Shown here one piece after another: positions 31,203 through 39,494 of a stretch of 45,128 nt of DNA; within the stretch, counting starts at the first letter, position 1, and each line of letters opens with the position of its first letter. The stretch lies in the NCBI GenBank assembly GCA_014305025.1, contig JACRTY010000048.1, forward strand, positions 1-45,128, written 5' to 3'. Both the position numbers and the translations under genes were made by a program. Source of the stretch: Candidatus Nyctobacter psychrophilus (GTDB lineage Bacteria; Vulcanimicrobiota; Vulcanimicrobiia; Vulcanimicrobiales; Vulcanimicrobiaceae). The notes under the pieces are model-generated. The model was not told the origin of the DNA. It was given only the letters and a program-made list of their open reading frames with translations, and made no database searches.

Positions 31203-32899
31203 GTATCACCGCCGCACCGCCGATCCGCATCGAACCCAGCGCGCCGCGCTTGATCAAGCACGGGATCGTTTCCTGGCTGTGCGCGACCGATCACAAGCGG
31301 ATCGGCCTGTTGTACATGTCGACGGCCTTCTTCTTTTTCATCCTGGCCGGTTTGCTGTCGCTGGTCATGCGGACCCAACTCGCGCAGCCGAACGGCACCT
31401 TCGTCGACGCCCACGTCTACAACCAAGTCTTTACCTTGCACGGCACCGCCATGATCTTCTTGTTCGTCGCGCCGTTCGGCTTCGGTTTGGCGAATTACCT
31501 GATTCCGCTCCAAATCGGCGGCCCGGACATGATCTTTCCGCGCCTGAACGCCGTGTCGTATTGGTTCTTCCTCTTCGGCGGGATCACGGTGTTCAGCGGC
31601 TTGGCGGCGCAAGGCGGTGGGGCTTCGGCAGGCTGGTTCGCGTACGCGCCGCTCTCGGGCATCCAGATATCGAGCGGTGCCGGCCAGGACTTGTGGCTGA
31701 TCGGCTTATTGATGACGAGCGTCTCGTCGATCATGACGGGCATCAATTTCATCACGACGACCTTGCTGTATCGCGCGCCCGGCATGACGATGTGGCGGCT
31801 TCCGATCTTCACCTGGGAAATGCTCGCGACGTCGCTGATGATCCTGATGGCCTTCCCGCCACTGGCGACGTGCTTCATCCTGCTGCTGGTCGACCGGCGC
31901 ATGGGCGGACACATCTACGACCCGACCATGGGCGGCAGCGCCATCCTGTACCAGCATCTGTTCTGGTTTTTCGGACATCCCGAAGTGTACATCATGATCT
32001 TGCCGTACTTCGGCGTGATCACCGAGGTGATCACGACCTTTTCGGGCAAGCCGACCTTCGGTTATTTCGGCCTCGTGCTCTCGTCGTGGGCGATTGCCAC
32101 GCTGTCGATGTCGGTGTGGGCGCACCACATGTTCACGACCGGTGCCGTGACCAACCCGTTCTTCGCCGGAATGTCGTTTTTGATCGGCGTCGCGACCGGC
32201 ATCAAGTTCTGGAATTGGATCGGAACGATGTGGCAAGGCGCGATCCGGCTGACGACGCCGATGCTCTTCGCGCTCGGCTTCCTGTTCAATTTTCTCTTCG
32301 GCGGCGTGACGGGAATGATGGTCGCCTCGCCGCCGATCGACTTCCACGCCGAAGATTCCTACTTTTTGGTCAGCCATTTCCACTACGTGCTCGGCGGCGG
32401 CAGCATGTTCGCAATCTTCGCCGCCATCTACTTTTGGTTCCCCAAAGTGTTCGGCGTCATGTTGAGCGAGAAGCTGGGCAAGATTTCGTTCTGGTTGATG
32501 TTCGTCGGTTTCAATGCCACCTTCTTCCCGATGATCTTTCTGGGAATGTGGGGCATGCCGCGGCGGGTTTACACCTACCCGAACTTTCCGGGCTGGGGTG
32601 ATCTCAATTTCATCGCCAGTGCGGGCGCCGCGGTGATGTCGCTCGCCGTCATCATCTTCCTCGTCAACGTGTACGTCTCGTCGCTGCGGCACGTCGGTAA
32701 GATGGCCGACAACCCGTGGGACGGCTACTCGCTGGAATGGGCGACGAGTTCGCCGCCGCCGGAACACAACTTCGAGTGGCTCCCTCCCATTCGCTCGTTC
32801 CGTCCGGCCTTCGACATGCGTCATCCGGAGCTGGCCTCACAGGCGAAGGACTACGAGAAGCGCGCGATGCGCAAGTTCAAAGAGGGAAAGATCACGTGA
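31199..32899 (+). CDS. ctaD: Cytochrome c oxidase subunit I (aa3 type, A1 family)
   Basis: A 566-residue haem-copper oxidase catalytic subunit with about 12 helices. The D-channel region is seen in DAHVYNQVFTLHGTAMIF; GHPEVY supplies the CuB His, the crosslinked Tyr and the A1-type Glu; the other CuB ligands are in VWAHHMFTTG; the K-channel Lys is in GVATGIKFWNWIG; the haem ligands are in VSHFHYVLGG. The ATG overlaps ctaC by four bases and the stop overlaps ctaF by four. It is a proton-pumping oxygen reductase and, with the divergent qcr genes, completes a bc-aa3 chain. Confidence 0.97.
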   Translation: MSITAAPPIRIEPSAPRLIKHGIVSWLCATDHKRIGLLYMSTAFFFFILAGLLSLVMRTQLAQPNGTFVDAHVYNQVFTLHGTAMIFLFVAPFGFGLANYLIPLQIGGPDMIFPRLNAVSYWFFLFGGITVFSGLAAQGGGASAGWFAYAPLSGIQISSGAGQDLWLIGLLMTSVSSIMTGINFITTTLLYRAPGMTMWRLPIFTWEMLATSLMILMAFPPLATCFILLLVDRRMGGHIYDPTMGGSAILYQHLFWFFGHPEVYIMILPYFGVITEVITTFSGKPTFGYFGLVLSSWAIATLSMSVWAHHMFTTGAVTNPFFAGMSFLIGVATGIKFWNWIGTMWQGAIRLTTPMLFALGFLFNFLFGGVTGMMVASPPIDFHAEDSYFLVSHFHYVLGGGSMFAIFAAIYFWFPKVFGVMLSEKLGKISFWLMFVGFNATFFPMIFLGMWGMPRRVYTYPNFPGWGDLNFIASAGAAVMSLAVIIFLVNVYVSSLRHVGKMADNPWDGYSLEWATSSPPPEHNFEWLPPIRSFRPAFDMRHPELASQAKDYEKRAMRKFKEGKIT

Positions 32900-33276
32900 T
32901 CGCGTTCCTGCGCATTTTCATCTACGCGTCCTGCTTCGGCCTCGTGGTGGCCACGATCTATGGACTGGTGACCCACGAACCGACGGGCATTCTGCTGCTC
33001 GGATTCCTCGGCTTCGGCCTGTCCTTTGCGACGGGCTACATCTACCTCACCGAGCGCAACAGCAAACTCGGCTCCGATCATCCGGAGATGCAAATCTCCG
33101 ACGTCGCCGGCGAGCGGCTGGGGGCGACGACGACCGAGACGCCGTGGCCGCCGGTCTTCTCCCTCGGCGGCGGCCTCGTGCTGTTCGGCGTCGTGTTCCA
33201 TCCGGAGTTACTGATCATAGGCCTGGGCCTCATCGGCATCGCATCGTACGGCTTCATCACCGAAAGCAGCCATTGA
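32896..33276 (+). CDS. ctaF: Cytochrome c oxidase subunit IV, actinobacterial type
   Basis: A 126-residue membrane protein with two N-terminal helices (FLRIFIYASCFGLVVATIYGLV and GILLLGFLGFGLSFATGYIYL) and two short ones near the C-terminus (SLGGGLVLFGVVF, LLIIGLGLIGIASYGFI). The pattern and the gene order after ctaD match actinobacterial subunit IV. I start it at GTG 32896, which overlaps the ctaD stop; the longer frame upstream lies within ctaD. The gene symbol follows actinobacterial usage. Confidence 0.85.
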   Translation: MIAFLRIFIYASCFGLVVATIYGLVTHEPTGILLLGFLGFGLSFATGYIYLTERNSKLGSDHPEMQISDVAGERLGATTTETPWPPVFSLGGGLVLFGVVFHPELLIIGLGLIGIASYGFITESSH

Positions 33277-33292
33277 TTGAGAGAGGATCACC

Positions 33293-33628
33293 ATGGGATT
33301 CGAGCAGTACCATGAACCCGCAAGCGAGCTCCCCGCAAAGGTGCGAACATTTGCGCGTATGATTTCCTCGGTCGTCGAGGAGGCGCAGGCAATCGATTGG
33401 TACGAACAGCGCATGTCCGTCGAACCCGACGAGAGCGCGAAGGCGATCATGGAGTCGGCTCAGACCGAAGAGTTCAAACACTTCGGCATGGACCTCGAGT
33501 TCTTGTTGCGGCAGAAACCGAAGTGGAAAGCGACCCTTCATAACCTCTTATTCAAAGACGGCGACATCGTCGAAAACTCAAAGGCGGCGGAAAAAGCCGG
33601 CGACCAAGCACGGGAAGGTTTGAGCTAG
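33293..33628 (+). CDS. Encapsulin-type ferritin-like protein (EncFtn family), orphan
   Basis: A 111-residue, two-helix ferritin-like protein. It aligns with encapsulated ferritin EncFtn: VEEAQAIDWYEQR corresponds to the IEELEAVDWYNQR segment, and EEFKHFGMDLEFLL to the second helix. The iron ligands Glu32, Glu62 and His65 of the Rhodospirillum protein correspond to Glu30, Glu60 and His63 here; the entry-site Glu34 is replaced by Gln32. EncFtn forms a ring-shaped ferroxidase that normally needs an encapsulin shell to store iron. The C-terminus (AAEKAGDQAREGLS) has no clear encapsulation peptide and no encapsulin gene is nearby. With only 16 bases after ctaF and a GAGAGG site, it belongs to the oxidase operon. 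Confidence 0.8.
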   Translation: MGFEQYHEPASELPAKVRTFARMISSVVEEAQAIDWYEQRMSVEPDESAKAIMESAQTEEFKHFGMDLEFLLRQKPKWKATLHNLLFKDGDIVENSKAAEKAGDQAREGLS

Positions 33629-33661
33629 CTCAGACCCGGCAGGCGCGGGTAGAGGTTAAAG

Positions 33662-35464
33662 ATGGCAACGCGGCTCGAAAACTATGCGTTCATCGGCGAC
33701 CTGCGAACGGCGGCGGTCGTCAGCCGCGACGGCTCGGTCGACTGGTGGTCGGTCCCGCGCTTCGACTCACAAGCGTGCTTTTCGGCGCTGGTCGGAAGCG
33801 GGAAGGATGGGCGCTGGTCGCTCGCGCCGGCGTGGAACGGCCACGCCACCGAGTGGCGCTATCGCGACGACAGTCTGGTCATGGAAACGGTGTTCGAGGT
33901 TGCGGCGGGACGCGTGCGCGTGACCGACGCCATGCCGCTCGGCTGCGAGCAGCCCACCATCCTGCGCGTCGTGTCCGGTCTCGCCGGACGCGTGACGATG
34001 CGCACCGAATGCCGGCCGCGTTTTTACTACGGCCGCTTGAATGGCTGGAAGCGCGGCCACGGCCGAGAGCTTTTCGCGGTCGGCGGTCCCGACGCCGTCG
34101 TGTTGCGCAGTTCGATTGAATTACGCTGGGACGATGACGGCGCAACGGGCGAGTTCACCGTCGCCGAAGGCGAAACCGTGACCTTCGCACTTTCCTGGTA
34201 TCCCTCGCATCAAGAACCGCCGCGCCCGCTCGACGCGGCAGGCGAGATCGAGCGATGCGACGCGTGGTGGCGTGCGTGGGCCGAACGCTGCGTCTATGAA
34301 GGCCCGTGGCGCGAAGCGGTCGTCCGCTCGGCGATCACCTTGAAGGCGCTAACGTATGCCCAGACGGGGGCGATCGTCGCTGCGGTGACGAGCGGCCTGC
34401 CCGAGCAGATCGGCGGCGACAAGAATTGGGACTACCGCTTCTGCTGGCTGCGTGACTCGAGCTTTACGGCGATCGCTCTCTTGAACCTCGGCTACGTCGA
34501 CGAAGCGCGCGCGTTGCTCGCGTGGTTCTTCCGCATGTGCGCCGACGATCCGGCGAAGCTCCAGATCATGTATCAGGTGACGGGCGAACGGCGGCTCGTC
34601 GACGAGAAGCTCGCATGGCTGTCGGGTTACGAGGGCTCGCAGCCAGTACGCCGCGGGAATGCGGCCGCGACGCAATTCCAGTTGGGCGTTTACGGCCAAG
34701 TGATTACCGCCTTCGAGTCCGCGCAGCGACACGGCGTCGACATCGACCGCGACGCGTGGGACACCGTCTGCAAGCTGCTCGAATTCATCGAAGAGAGCTG
34801 GCGCAAGCCGGGCGCCGGGTTCTGGGAATCGCGCGCCGGCGGACGCGAGTACACCGATTCGAAGGTCATGTGCTGGGCGGCATTCGACCGCGCTCTGCGG
34901 CTCGCGGAGAACGTGCCGTTCGAGGCGCCCCGCGAGCATTGGGAGCAGATGCGGGCGCGCATCGGCCGCCAAGTCCTCACCAACGGCTTCGACGTGGACC
35001 GCAATTCGTTCACCCAGCACTACGGTTCGCAGGAACTTGACGCGACGGCGCTGCTCTTTCCGGCCTTCGGCCTCCTTCCATACGACGATCCCCGCATGCG
35101 CGTCACGGTCAACGCGCTCGAGTCCGAATTGATCCACGGCGGCTTCCTGTACCGCTACTCGAAGGACGTGACCGAAGACGGCAGCGTGGGGACGCCCGCC
35201 GAGGGCGCGTTCATCGCGTGCAACTTTTGGCTTGCGAGCTACTACGCGCTCGCCGGCAGGCGCAGCGACGCCGAGCGGCTCTTCGAGAAACTGCTGGCGA
35301 TCCGCGGCGGCGTCGGCTTGTTGAGCGAGGAGTACGATACGAAAGACCGGCGGCTGCTCGGAAACCTACCGCAGGCGCTCTCTCACGTCGGTCTCATTCA
35401 AACGGCGGTCGTCCTCGCGCGCAATCACAGCCCGCTCGAAACCGCAGCCGCTGCCGAGGCTTAA
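33662..35464 (+). CDS. GH15 glucoamylase/trehalase-like glycoside hydrolase
   Basis: A 600-residue protein of the glycoside hydrolase family 15 group common in Actinobacteria and relatives. The N-terminal beta domain begins with the family motif LENYAFIGDLRTAAVVSRDGSVDWWSVPRFDS. The (alpha/alpha)6 catalytic domain includes GGDKNWDYRFCWLRDSSFTAIAL, YTDSKVMCWAAFDRAL and the catalytic-acid region EGAFIACNFWLASYYALAG. Some members hydrolyse trehalose, others maltose or starch-derived glucans, so glucose release is expected but the substrate is open. No signal peptide is present, so it is probably cytoplasmic. It has a good GAGG site and follows the EncFtn gene by 33 bases. Confidence 0.9.
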   Translation: MATRLENYAFIGDLRTAAVVSRDGSVDWWSVPRFDSQACFSALVGSGKDGRWSLAPAWNGHATEWRYRDDSLVMETVFEVAAGRVRVTDAMPLGCEQPTILRVVSGLAGRVTMRTECRPRFYYGRLNGWKRGHGRELFAVGGPDAVVLRSSIELRWDDDGATGEFTVAEGETVTFALSWYPSHQEPPRPLDAAGEIERCDAWWRAWAERCVYEGPWREAVVRSAITLKALTYAQTGAIVAAVTSGLPEQIGGDKNWDYRFCWLRDSSFTAIALLNLGYVDEARALLAWFFRMCADDPAKLQIMYQVTGERRLVDEKLAWLSGYEGSQPVRRGNAAATQFQLGVYGQVITAFESAQRHGVDIDRDAWDTVCKLLEFIEESWRKPGAGFWESRAGGREYTDSKVMCWAAFDRALRLAENVPFEAPREHWEQMRARIGRQVLTNGFDVDRNSFTQHYGSQELDATALLFPAFGLLPYDDPRMRVTVNALESELIHGGFLYRYSKDVTEDGSVGTPAEGAFIACNFWLASYYALAGRRSDAERLFEKLLAIRGGVGLLSEEYDTKDRRLLGNLPQALSHVGLIQTAVVLARNHSPLETAAAAEA

Positions 35465-35781
35465 GCAGCGCGGGCCTCGCCGCATCGCGGTGCGTTCTTG
35501 GGCAAAGGCCGGTCATCGTCCGAAGCGTCGTTCACTCGGTGCAGCGCGATCGCGTTGCGAAGGTGGGACGCATCGGTGAATCGTCACGCGGAGCGGGTAA
35601 GGTTTGGAGAACGACAAGCGGTCGTCACTGTAGGGGGCCTCATGGCAACACACGAGTACACGTTCGGCATCGGCGAGCCTATGACGCTGCCGTGTAGCGA
35701 CGAACGAGATGTCCAGCGAAAAACTTGAAACCGAGCGCGTGCTGCACAGCATCACCGTAACGACGAAGGGATCGAACCACC
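35465..35781. other. 317-base intergenic region with two doubtful micro-ORFs
   Basis: No clear gene, RNA or terminator is visible. A 28-codon frame at 35642-35728 (starts MATHEYTFGIGEPM) has an AGGGGG site upstream, and another 28-codon frame at 35709-35795 overlaps the start of the next gene. Neither resembles a known peptide. The region probably contains the promoter of the following gene. Confidence 0.3.
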
Positions 35782-37611
35782 GTGGCAAACGCTAGCGACT
35801 TTTTCATGAAGCGCCTCATGGAGTGGGGCATCCACCGCATCTACGGCTATCCGGGCGACGGCATCAACGGCTTGATCTCCGCTATCGCTGCAACCGACGG
35901 CGGTATCGAACTCATTCAAGTGCGCCACGAGGAGATGGCGGCGTTTATGGCCTGCGCGCACGCTAAGTACACGGGCGAACTCGGCGTCTGCATCGCGACC
36001 TCGGGGCCGGGAGCAATCCACCTCCTCAACGGTCTCTACGACGCGAAGCTCGATCACGTGCCGGTGCTGGCGATCGTCGGGCAAGCCGCGACGATGTCGA
36101 TGGGCGGCGATTTCCAACAGGAGATCGACCTGAGCGTTCTCTTCAAGGACGTCGCCAGTGCCTATCTCGTCACGGTCAGCAATCCGGTGCAAGTCCGTCA
36201 AGCGGTCGACCGGGCGGTCCGCATCGCCAAGGCCACCCGTTCGGTCACCACGATCGTCGTTCCCAAAGACGTGCAGGAAATGAAAGCGGTCGAATCGCCG
36301 CCGCACGCAAAGATGTACGCCATCCATACCGGCATCGGGTACTCCGCGCCACGCATCGTTCCCGAGGACGTCGACCTGCGGCGCGCCGCCGACGTGCTCA
36401 ACGCCGGCAACAAAATCGCGATGTTGGTCGGCGCGGGGGCGAAGGACGCGGTCGACGAGGTCATCGCCGTGGCCGATGCGTTGCAGGCCGGCGCCGCTAA
36501 AGCGTTGCTCGGCAAGGACGTGCTGCCGGACGATTTGCCGTGGGTGACGGGCTGCCTGGGATTGCTCGGAACGCGGCCCAGCTCCGACATGATGAAGACG
36601 TGCGACACGCTCTTTATGATCGGCTCAACCTATCCGTACGGAAACTTTCTGCCCAAGGAGGGCCAGGCGCGGGGCGTACAGATCGACATCAACGCACGCT
36701 ACCTCGGGCTGCGTTATCCGATGGAGGTCAATCTGTGCGGCGATTCCAAAGCGACCCTGAAAGCGCTTCTGCCGCTGCTGCAAAAGAAAACCGACACGAC
36801 GTGGCGTGAAAACCTGCGCGCCAACCGTGAAGAGTGGTATCAAGTCGACGCGGCGCGCGCCGACGTTTCAGCCGATCCGCTCAATCCCGAGCTGCTGTTC
36901 ACGCAGCTGTCGCCGCGGCTACCCGACAACTGCATCCTCAGCGGCGACGCGGGGACGGCGACCAACTGGCTGGCGCGCCACCTGATGATGCGGCGTGGGA
37001 TGAAATTTTCGCTCTCCGGGACGCTGGCCACGATGGGACCCGCCGTGCCGTACGCGATCGCGGCCAAGTTCGCGTTTCCCGACCGCGTCGCGATCGCGCT
37101 CACCGGCGACGGGGCGATGCAGATGAACGGCAACGCCGAACTCATTACGGTCGCAAAGTATTGGAAGCGCTGGTCCGACCCCCGACTGATCTTCCTCGTT
37201 CTCAACAACCGCGATCTCAACCAGGTGACCTGGGAGCTGCGCATCGAGACGGGCGACCCGAAGTTCCCCGGCTCGCAGGATTTGCCCGATTTCCCGTATG
37301 CGCGCTACGCCGAACTGATTGGTTTGCGCGGGATTCGTGTCGACAAGCCAAGCGATGTCGGGCCGGCCTGGGACGCGGCGCTGTCCGCCGACCGCCCTGT
37401 TGTGCTCGAAGCGTACGTCGACGCGAACGTCTCAATCATCCCGCCGCACATCACGTCCGAGTACGCCCGCAACTTCGCAAACGCGCTCATCACCGGCGAT
37501 CCCGACGAGAAAGGCATTATCATCGAGTCCGTCAAGAGCGTCGTCGCCGGCTTGATTCCCGGCCACAAGGGCGCAAAACCCGGAGGAGCCGGCGCCGGCC
37601 CGACCGAGTGA
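35782..37611 (+). CDS. Thiamine-diphosphate-dependent enzyme, pyruvate oxidase/acetolactate synthase-like
   Basis: A 609-residue ThDP enzyme with three domains. The Pyr domain (1-170) holds YGYPGDGINGL and the activating Glu in QVRHEEMAAFMACAHAKYTG; the central domain is about 190-330; the PP domain has the metal-binding motif GDGAMQMNGNAELITVAKYW ending in VLNNRDLNQV. The sequence is closest to the group annotated as pyruvate oxidase or thiamine-requiring enzymes; a true acetolactate synthase is unlikely because no regulatory subunit is adjacent. The Gly/Ala/Pro tail after about residue 590 is probably flexible. GTG start with a GAAGGG site. The reaction is probably oxidative or non-oxidative decarboxylation of pyruvate; this is inference. 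Confidence 0.87.
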   Translation: MANASDFFMKRLMEWGIHRIYGYPGDGINGLISAIAATDGGIELIQVRHEEMAAFMACAHAKYTGELGVCIATSGPGAIHLLNGLYDAKLDHVPVLAIVGQAATMSMGGDFQQEIDLSVLFKDVASAYLVTVSNPVQVRQAVDRAVRIAKATRSVTTIVVPKDVQEMKAVESPPHAKMYAIHTGIGYSAPRIVPEDVDLRRAADVLNAGNKIAMLVGAGAKDAVDEVIAVADALQAGAAKALLGKDVLPDDLPWVTGCLGLLGTRPSSDMMKTCDTLFMIGSTYPYGNFLPKEGQARGVQIDINARYLGLRYPMEVNLCGDSKATLKALLPLLQKKTDTTWRENLRANREEWYQVDAARADVSADPLNPELLFTQLSPRLPDNCILSGDAGTATNWLARHLMMRRGMKFSLSGTLATMGPAVPYAIAAKFAFPDRVAIALTGDGAMQMNGNAELITVAKYWKRWSDPRLIFLVLNNRDLNQVTWELRIETGDPKFPGSQDLPDFPYARYAELIGLRGIRVDKPSDVGPAWDAALSADRPVVLEAYVDANVSIIPPHITSEYARNFANALITGDPDEKGIIIESVKSVVAGLIPGHKGAKPGGAGAGPTE

Positions 37612-37719
37612 TGTTTTCAAACGTAACGGGAAAGGGAATCCGATGCGTGACCGCGGCGCAGGCCCGAAGGATGACGGGGGATTGTAGCTTGGCACGAACC
37701 GCGATACGTGGGCGAGTGC

Positions 37720-38721
37720 ATGGCGACGCCTGAAGCAGACGGCGTCCCCACAGCGGAGGAAGAGACGCCGCCGTCGCCGGGAACGAGCGCCGAACGAGAC
37801 CTTCAGGCTGTCGATCTCGACATCCGCGAGGGCCGCTTTCAGCGCTGGCTTGCGCTCGTCGCCGGCTTGTCGAGCATCTTGAGCGGTGGCGAAGTCGCCT
37901 ACGAGCATTACAAGGGCAGCTACAGCCGGCGGATCATGTACACGCCGGTCATCCTCAGCGAGATCCTGATGGTGTGCGGCGTCGGCGGGTTCTTCAGCCC
38001 GCGCATCGCGCGAACGCTGTTGCCGGCGGTCTCCGCGATCACCCTGCTCGACGGCACGGTCGGGTTCTATTTTCACGTACGCGGCGTGCAGCGCAAGCCG
38101 GGCGGCTGGCGGCTGCCGATCGTGAACATCGTGATGGGGCCGCCGTTGTTCGCGCCGCTGCTGTTCGGCATCAGCGCCTATCTCGGACTGATCGCGTCGT
38201 TTCTGCGGCGCAACGAGAACGGCACGGCCGAGGGCGGCATTCTCCCGCTGCCGGCGCACGCGCGTCACTGGGGCAAGGCGCTCGGCGGCAAACACGAGCC
38301 TATCGATCCGGCCCAGGACGTGCGCGAGGGACGCTTTCAGCGACAGATGGCGGCTGCCGCGGCCGTCGCCGCGTTCTTGAGCGGCGCGGAAGCGTGGTAC
38401 TCCCACTACAAGAACGGCTTTCGTTACAAGGTGCAGTACACGCCGCTCGTCGTCGCGCCCATGCTGATGATCGCCGGGGCGGCGGCGGTCAAGAGCGTGC
38501 GGGTCGCGCATACGTGGCTGCCGGCCATCTCTGCGCTGGCGATGCTCAACGGCGGCGTCGGCTTCGGTTACCATGCGCGTGGCGTCTTGCGCAAACCCGG
38601 CGGCGCGAAGAAGCTGTTGTACAACATCACCTACGGCCCGCCGATCTTCGCTCCGCTGCTGTTCGCCGCAAGCGGCTTTCTCGGGGTGCTGGCCAGCCTG
38701 CTACGGAGAAAGCCTGAATGA
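37720..38721 (+). CDS. Membrane protein made of two tandem homologous 131-residue units
   Basis: A 333-residue polytopic protein from ATG 37720 (a GTG four codons upstream is possible). Residues 34-164 and 200-330 align end to end without gaps. Each unit starts with (I/V)REGRFQR, then YxHYK, YTP, a hydrophobic helix, LPA(V/I)SA, a (F/Y)HxRGVxRKPGG loop and GPPxFAPLLF, and ends LLRR or FLRR. One His pair per unit is conserved: His63 and His119, His229 and His285. Each unit has about four hydrophobic stretches. I do not recognise a named family. The stop overlaps the next gene in ATGA, so it is coupled to the dehydrogenase-like genes. It could be a membrane anchor and electron acceptor for them, with histidines as possible haem or quinone ligands; this is inference. 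Confidence 0.8.
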   Translation: MATPEADGVPTAEEETPPSPGTSAERDLQAVDLDIREGRFQRWLALVAGLSSILSGGEVAYEHYKGSYSRRIMYTPVILSEILMVCGVGGFFSPRIARTLLPAVSAITLLDGTVGFYFHVRGVQRKPGGWRLPIVNIVMGPPLFAPLLFGISAYLGLIASFLRRNENGTAEGGILPLPAHARHWGKALGGKHEPIDPAQDVREGRFQRQMAAAAAVAAFLSGAEAWYSHYKNGFRYKVQYTPLVVAPMLMIAGAAAVKSVRVAHTWLPAISALAMLNGGVGFGYHARGVLRKPGGAKKLLYNITYGPPIFAPLLFAASGFLGVLASLLRRKPE

Positions 38722-39494
38722 CCGACACGACTGCACGCGACGCCGATTTGCGGCCGGTCGATCCGGCGACCGGCAAGCCGCTAGGACCGATGGAGACGCC
38801 GGGCTACTATCCCCGCTACCACACGCTCGATCAGCAGAAGTTCTGGGATGCCAAGACGCGAGAAGTGATCTTGGACCGCGTGAACAACGTGCCGCCGATC
38901 CGGTTTTTCACGCCCGAACAGGCGCGATTGCTCGAGGCGGTGTGCGCGCGCGTATTGCCTCAGGACGATCGCGACGATGCCCACAAGATACCGATCGTGC
39001 CGCAGATCGACAAGCGGCTGTACGAAGACAAAGGCGACGGCTACCGCTACGAGGACATGCCGCCGGATCGCGAAGCGTTTATCCTGGGCTTGCAGGCGAT
39101 CGAGCAGATGGCGCAGGAGCGCTTCGGTCGCGGTTTCCTCGATTTGCGCACGCGCGCGCAAGAAGAGTTGCTCAAAGCGCTGCACGACGCCGAACCATGG
39201 GGCGCTCACGACATCTGGGAGCGCATGCCGGTCCACCGTTTCTTCATGTTGCTCGTCAAGGATTGCGCCGAGAACTACTACGCTCACCCGTATGCGTGGG
39301 ACGAGATCGGCTTCGGAGGCCCGGCGTACCCGCGCGCCTACATGCGGCTCGAACGCGGTCAGCCCGAGCCGTGGGAAGTCCATGAACGGCGCTACGAATG
39401 GGAGCCGCCCAACGCGTCGCTCTCGGGCGAGTACGAATCGGTCGCCGGCCAGGAAGAGCAGTACGGCTCACCGGGTCAAGGAGGAACGCATTGA
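38718..39494 (+). CDS. Gluconate 2-dehydrogenase subunit 3-like protein
   Basis: A 258-residue protein of the gluconate 2-dehydrogenase subunit 3 family, the small partner of membrane-linked GMC dehydrogenases. The family core is RFFTPEQARLLEAVCARVLPQDD, then an acidic helical middle and FFMLLVKDCAENYYAHPYAWDEIGFGGPAYP. Typical members carry a Tat signal; here the N-terminus (MTDTTARDADLRPVDPATG) has none, so the complex may face the cytoplasm. It overlaps the membrane protein gene by four bases and the GMC gene by four, forming a strictly coupled trio. Confidence 0.88.
   Translation: MTDTTARDADLRPVDPATGKPLGPMETPGYYPRYHTLDQQKFWDAKTREVILDRVNNVPPIRFFTPEQARLLEAVCARVLPQDDRDDAHKIPIVPQIDKRLYEDKGDGYRYEDMPPDREAFILGLQAIEQMAQERFGRGFLDLRTRAQEELLKALHDAEPWGAHDIWERMPVHRFFMLLVKDCAENYYAHPYAWDEIGFGGPAYPRAYMRLERGQPEPWEVHERRYEWEPPNASLSGEYESVAGQEEQYGSPGQGGTH

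Noticed and set aside
31279..32601. 440-codon second frame within ctaD
   Set aside because: Same strand, different frame from a textbook oxidase subunit I; composition Arg/His-rich without structure.
35709..35795. 28-codon ORF overlapping the start of the ThDP enzyme gene
   Set aside because: No ribosome-binding site and no resemblance to known leader peptides.
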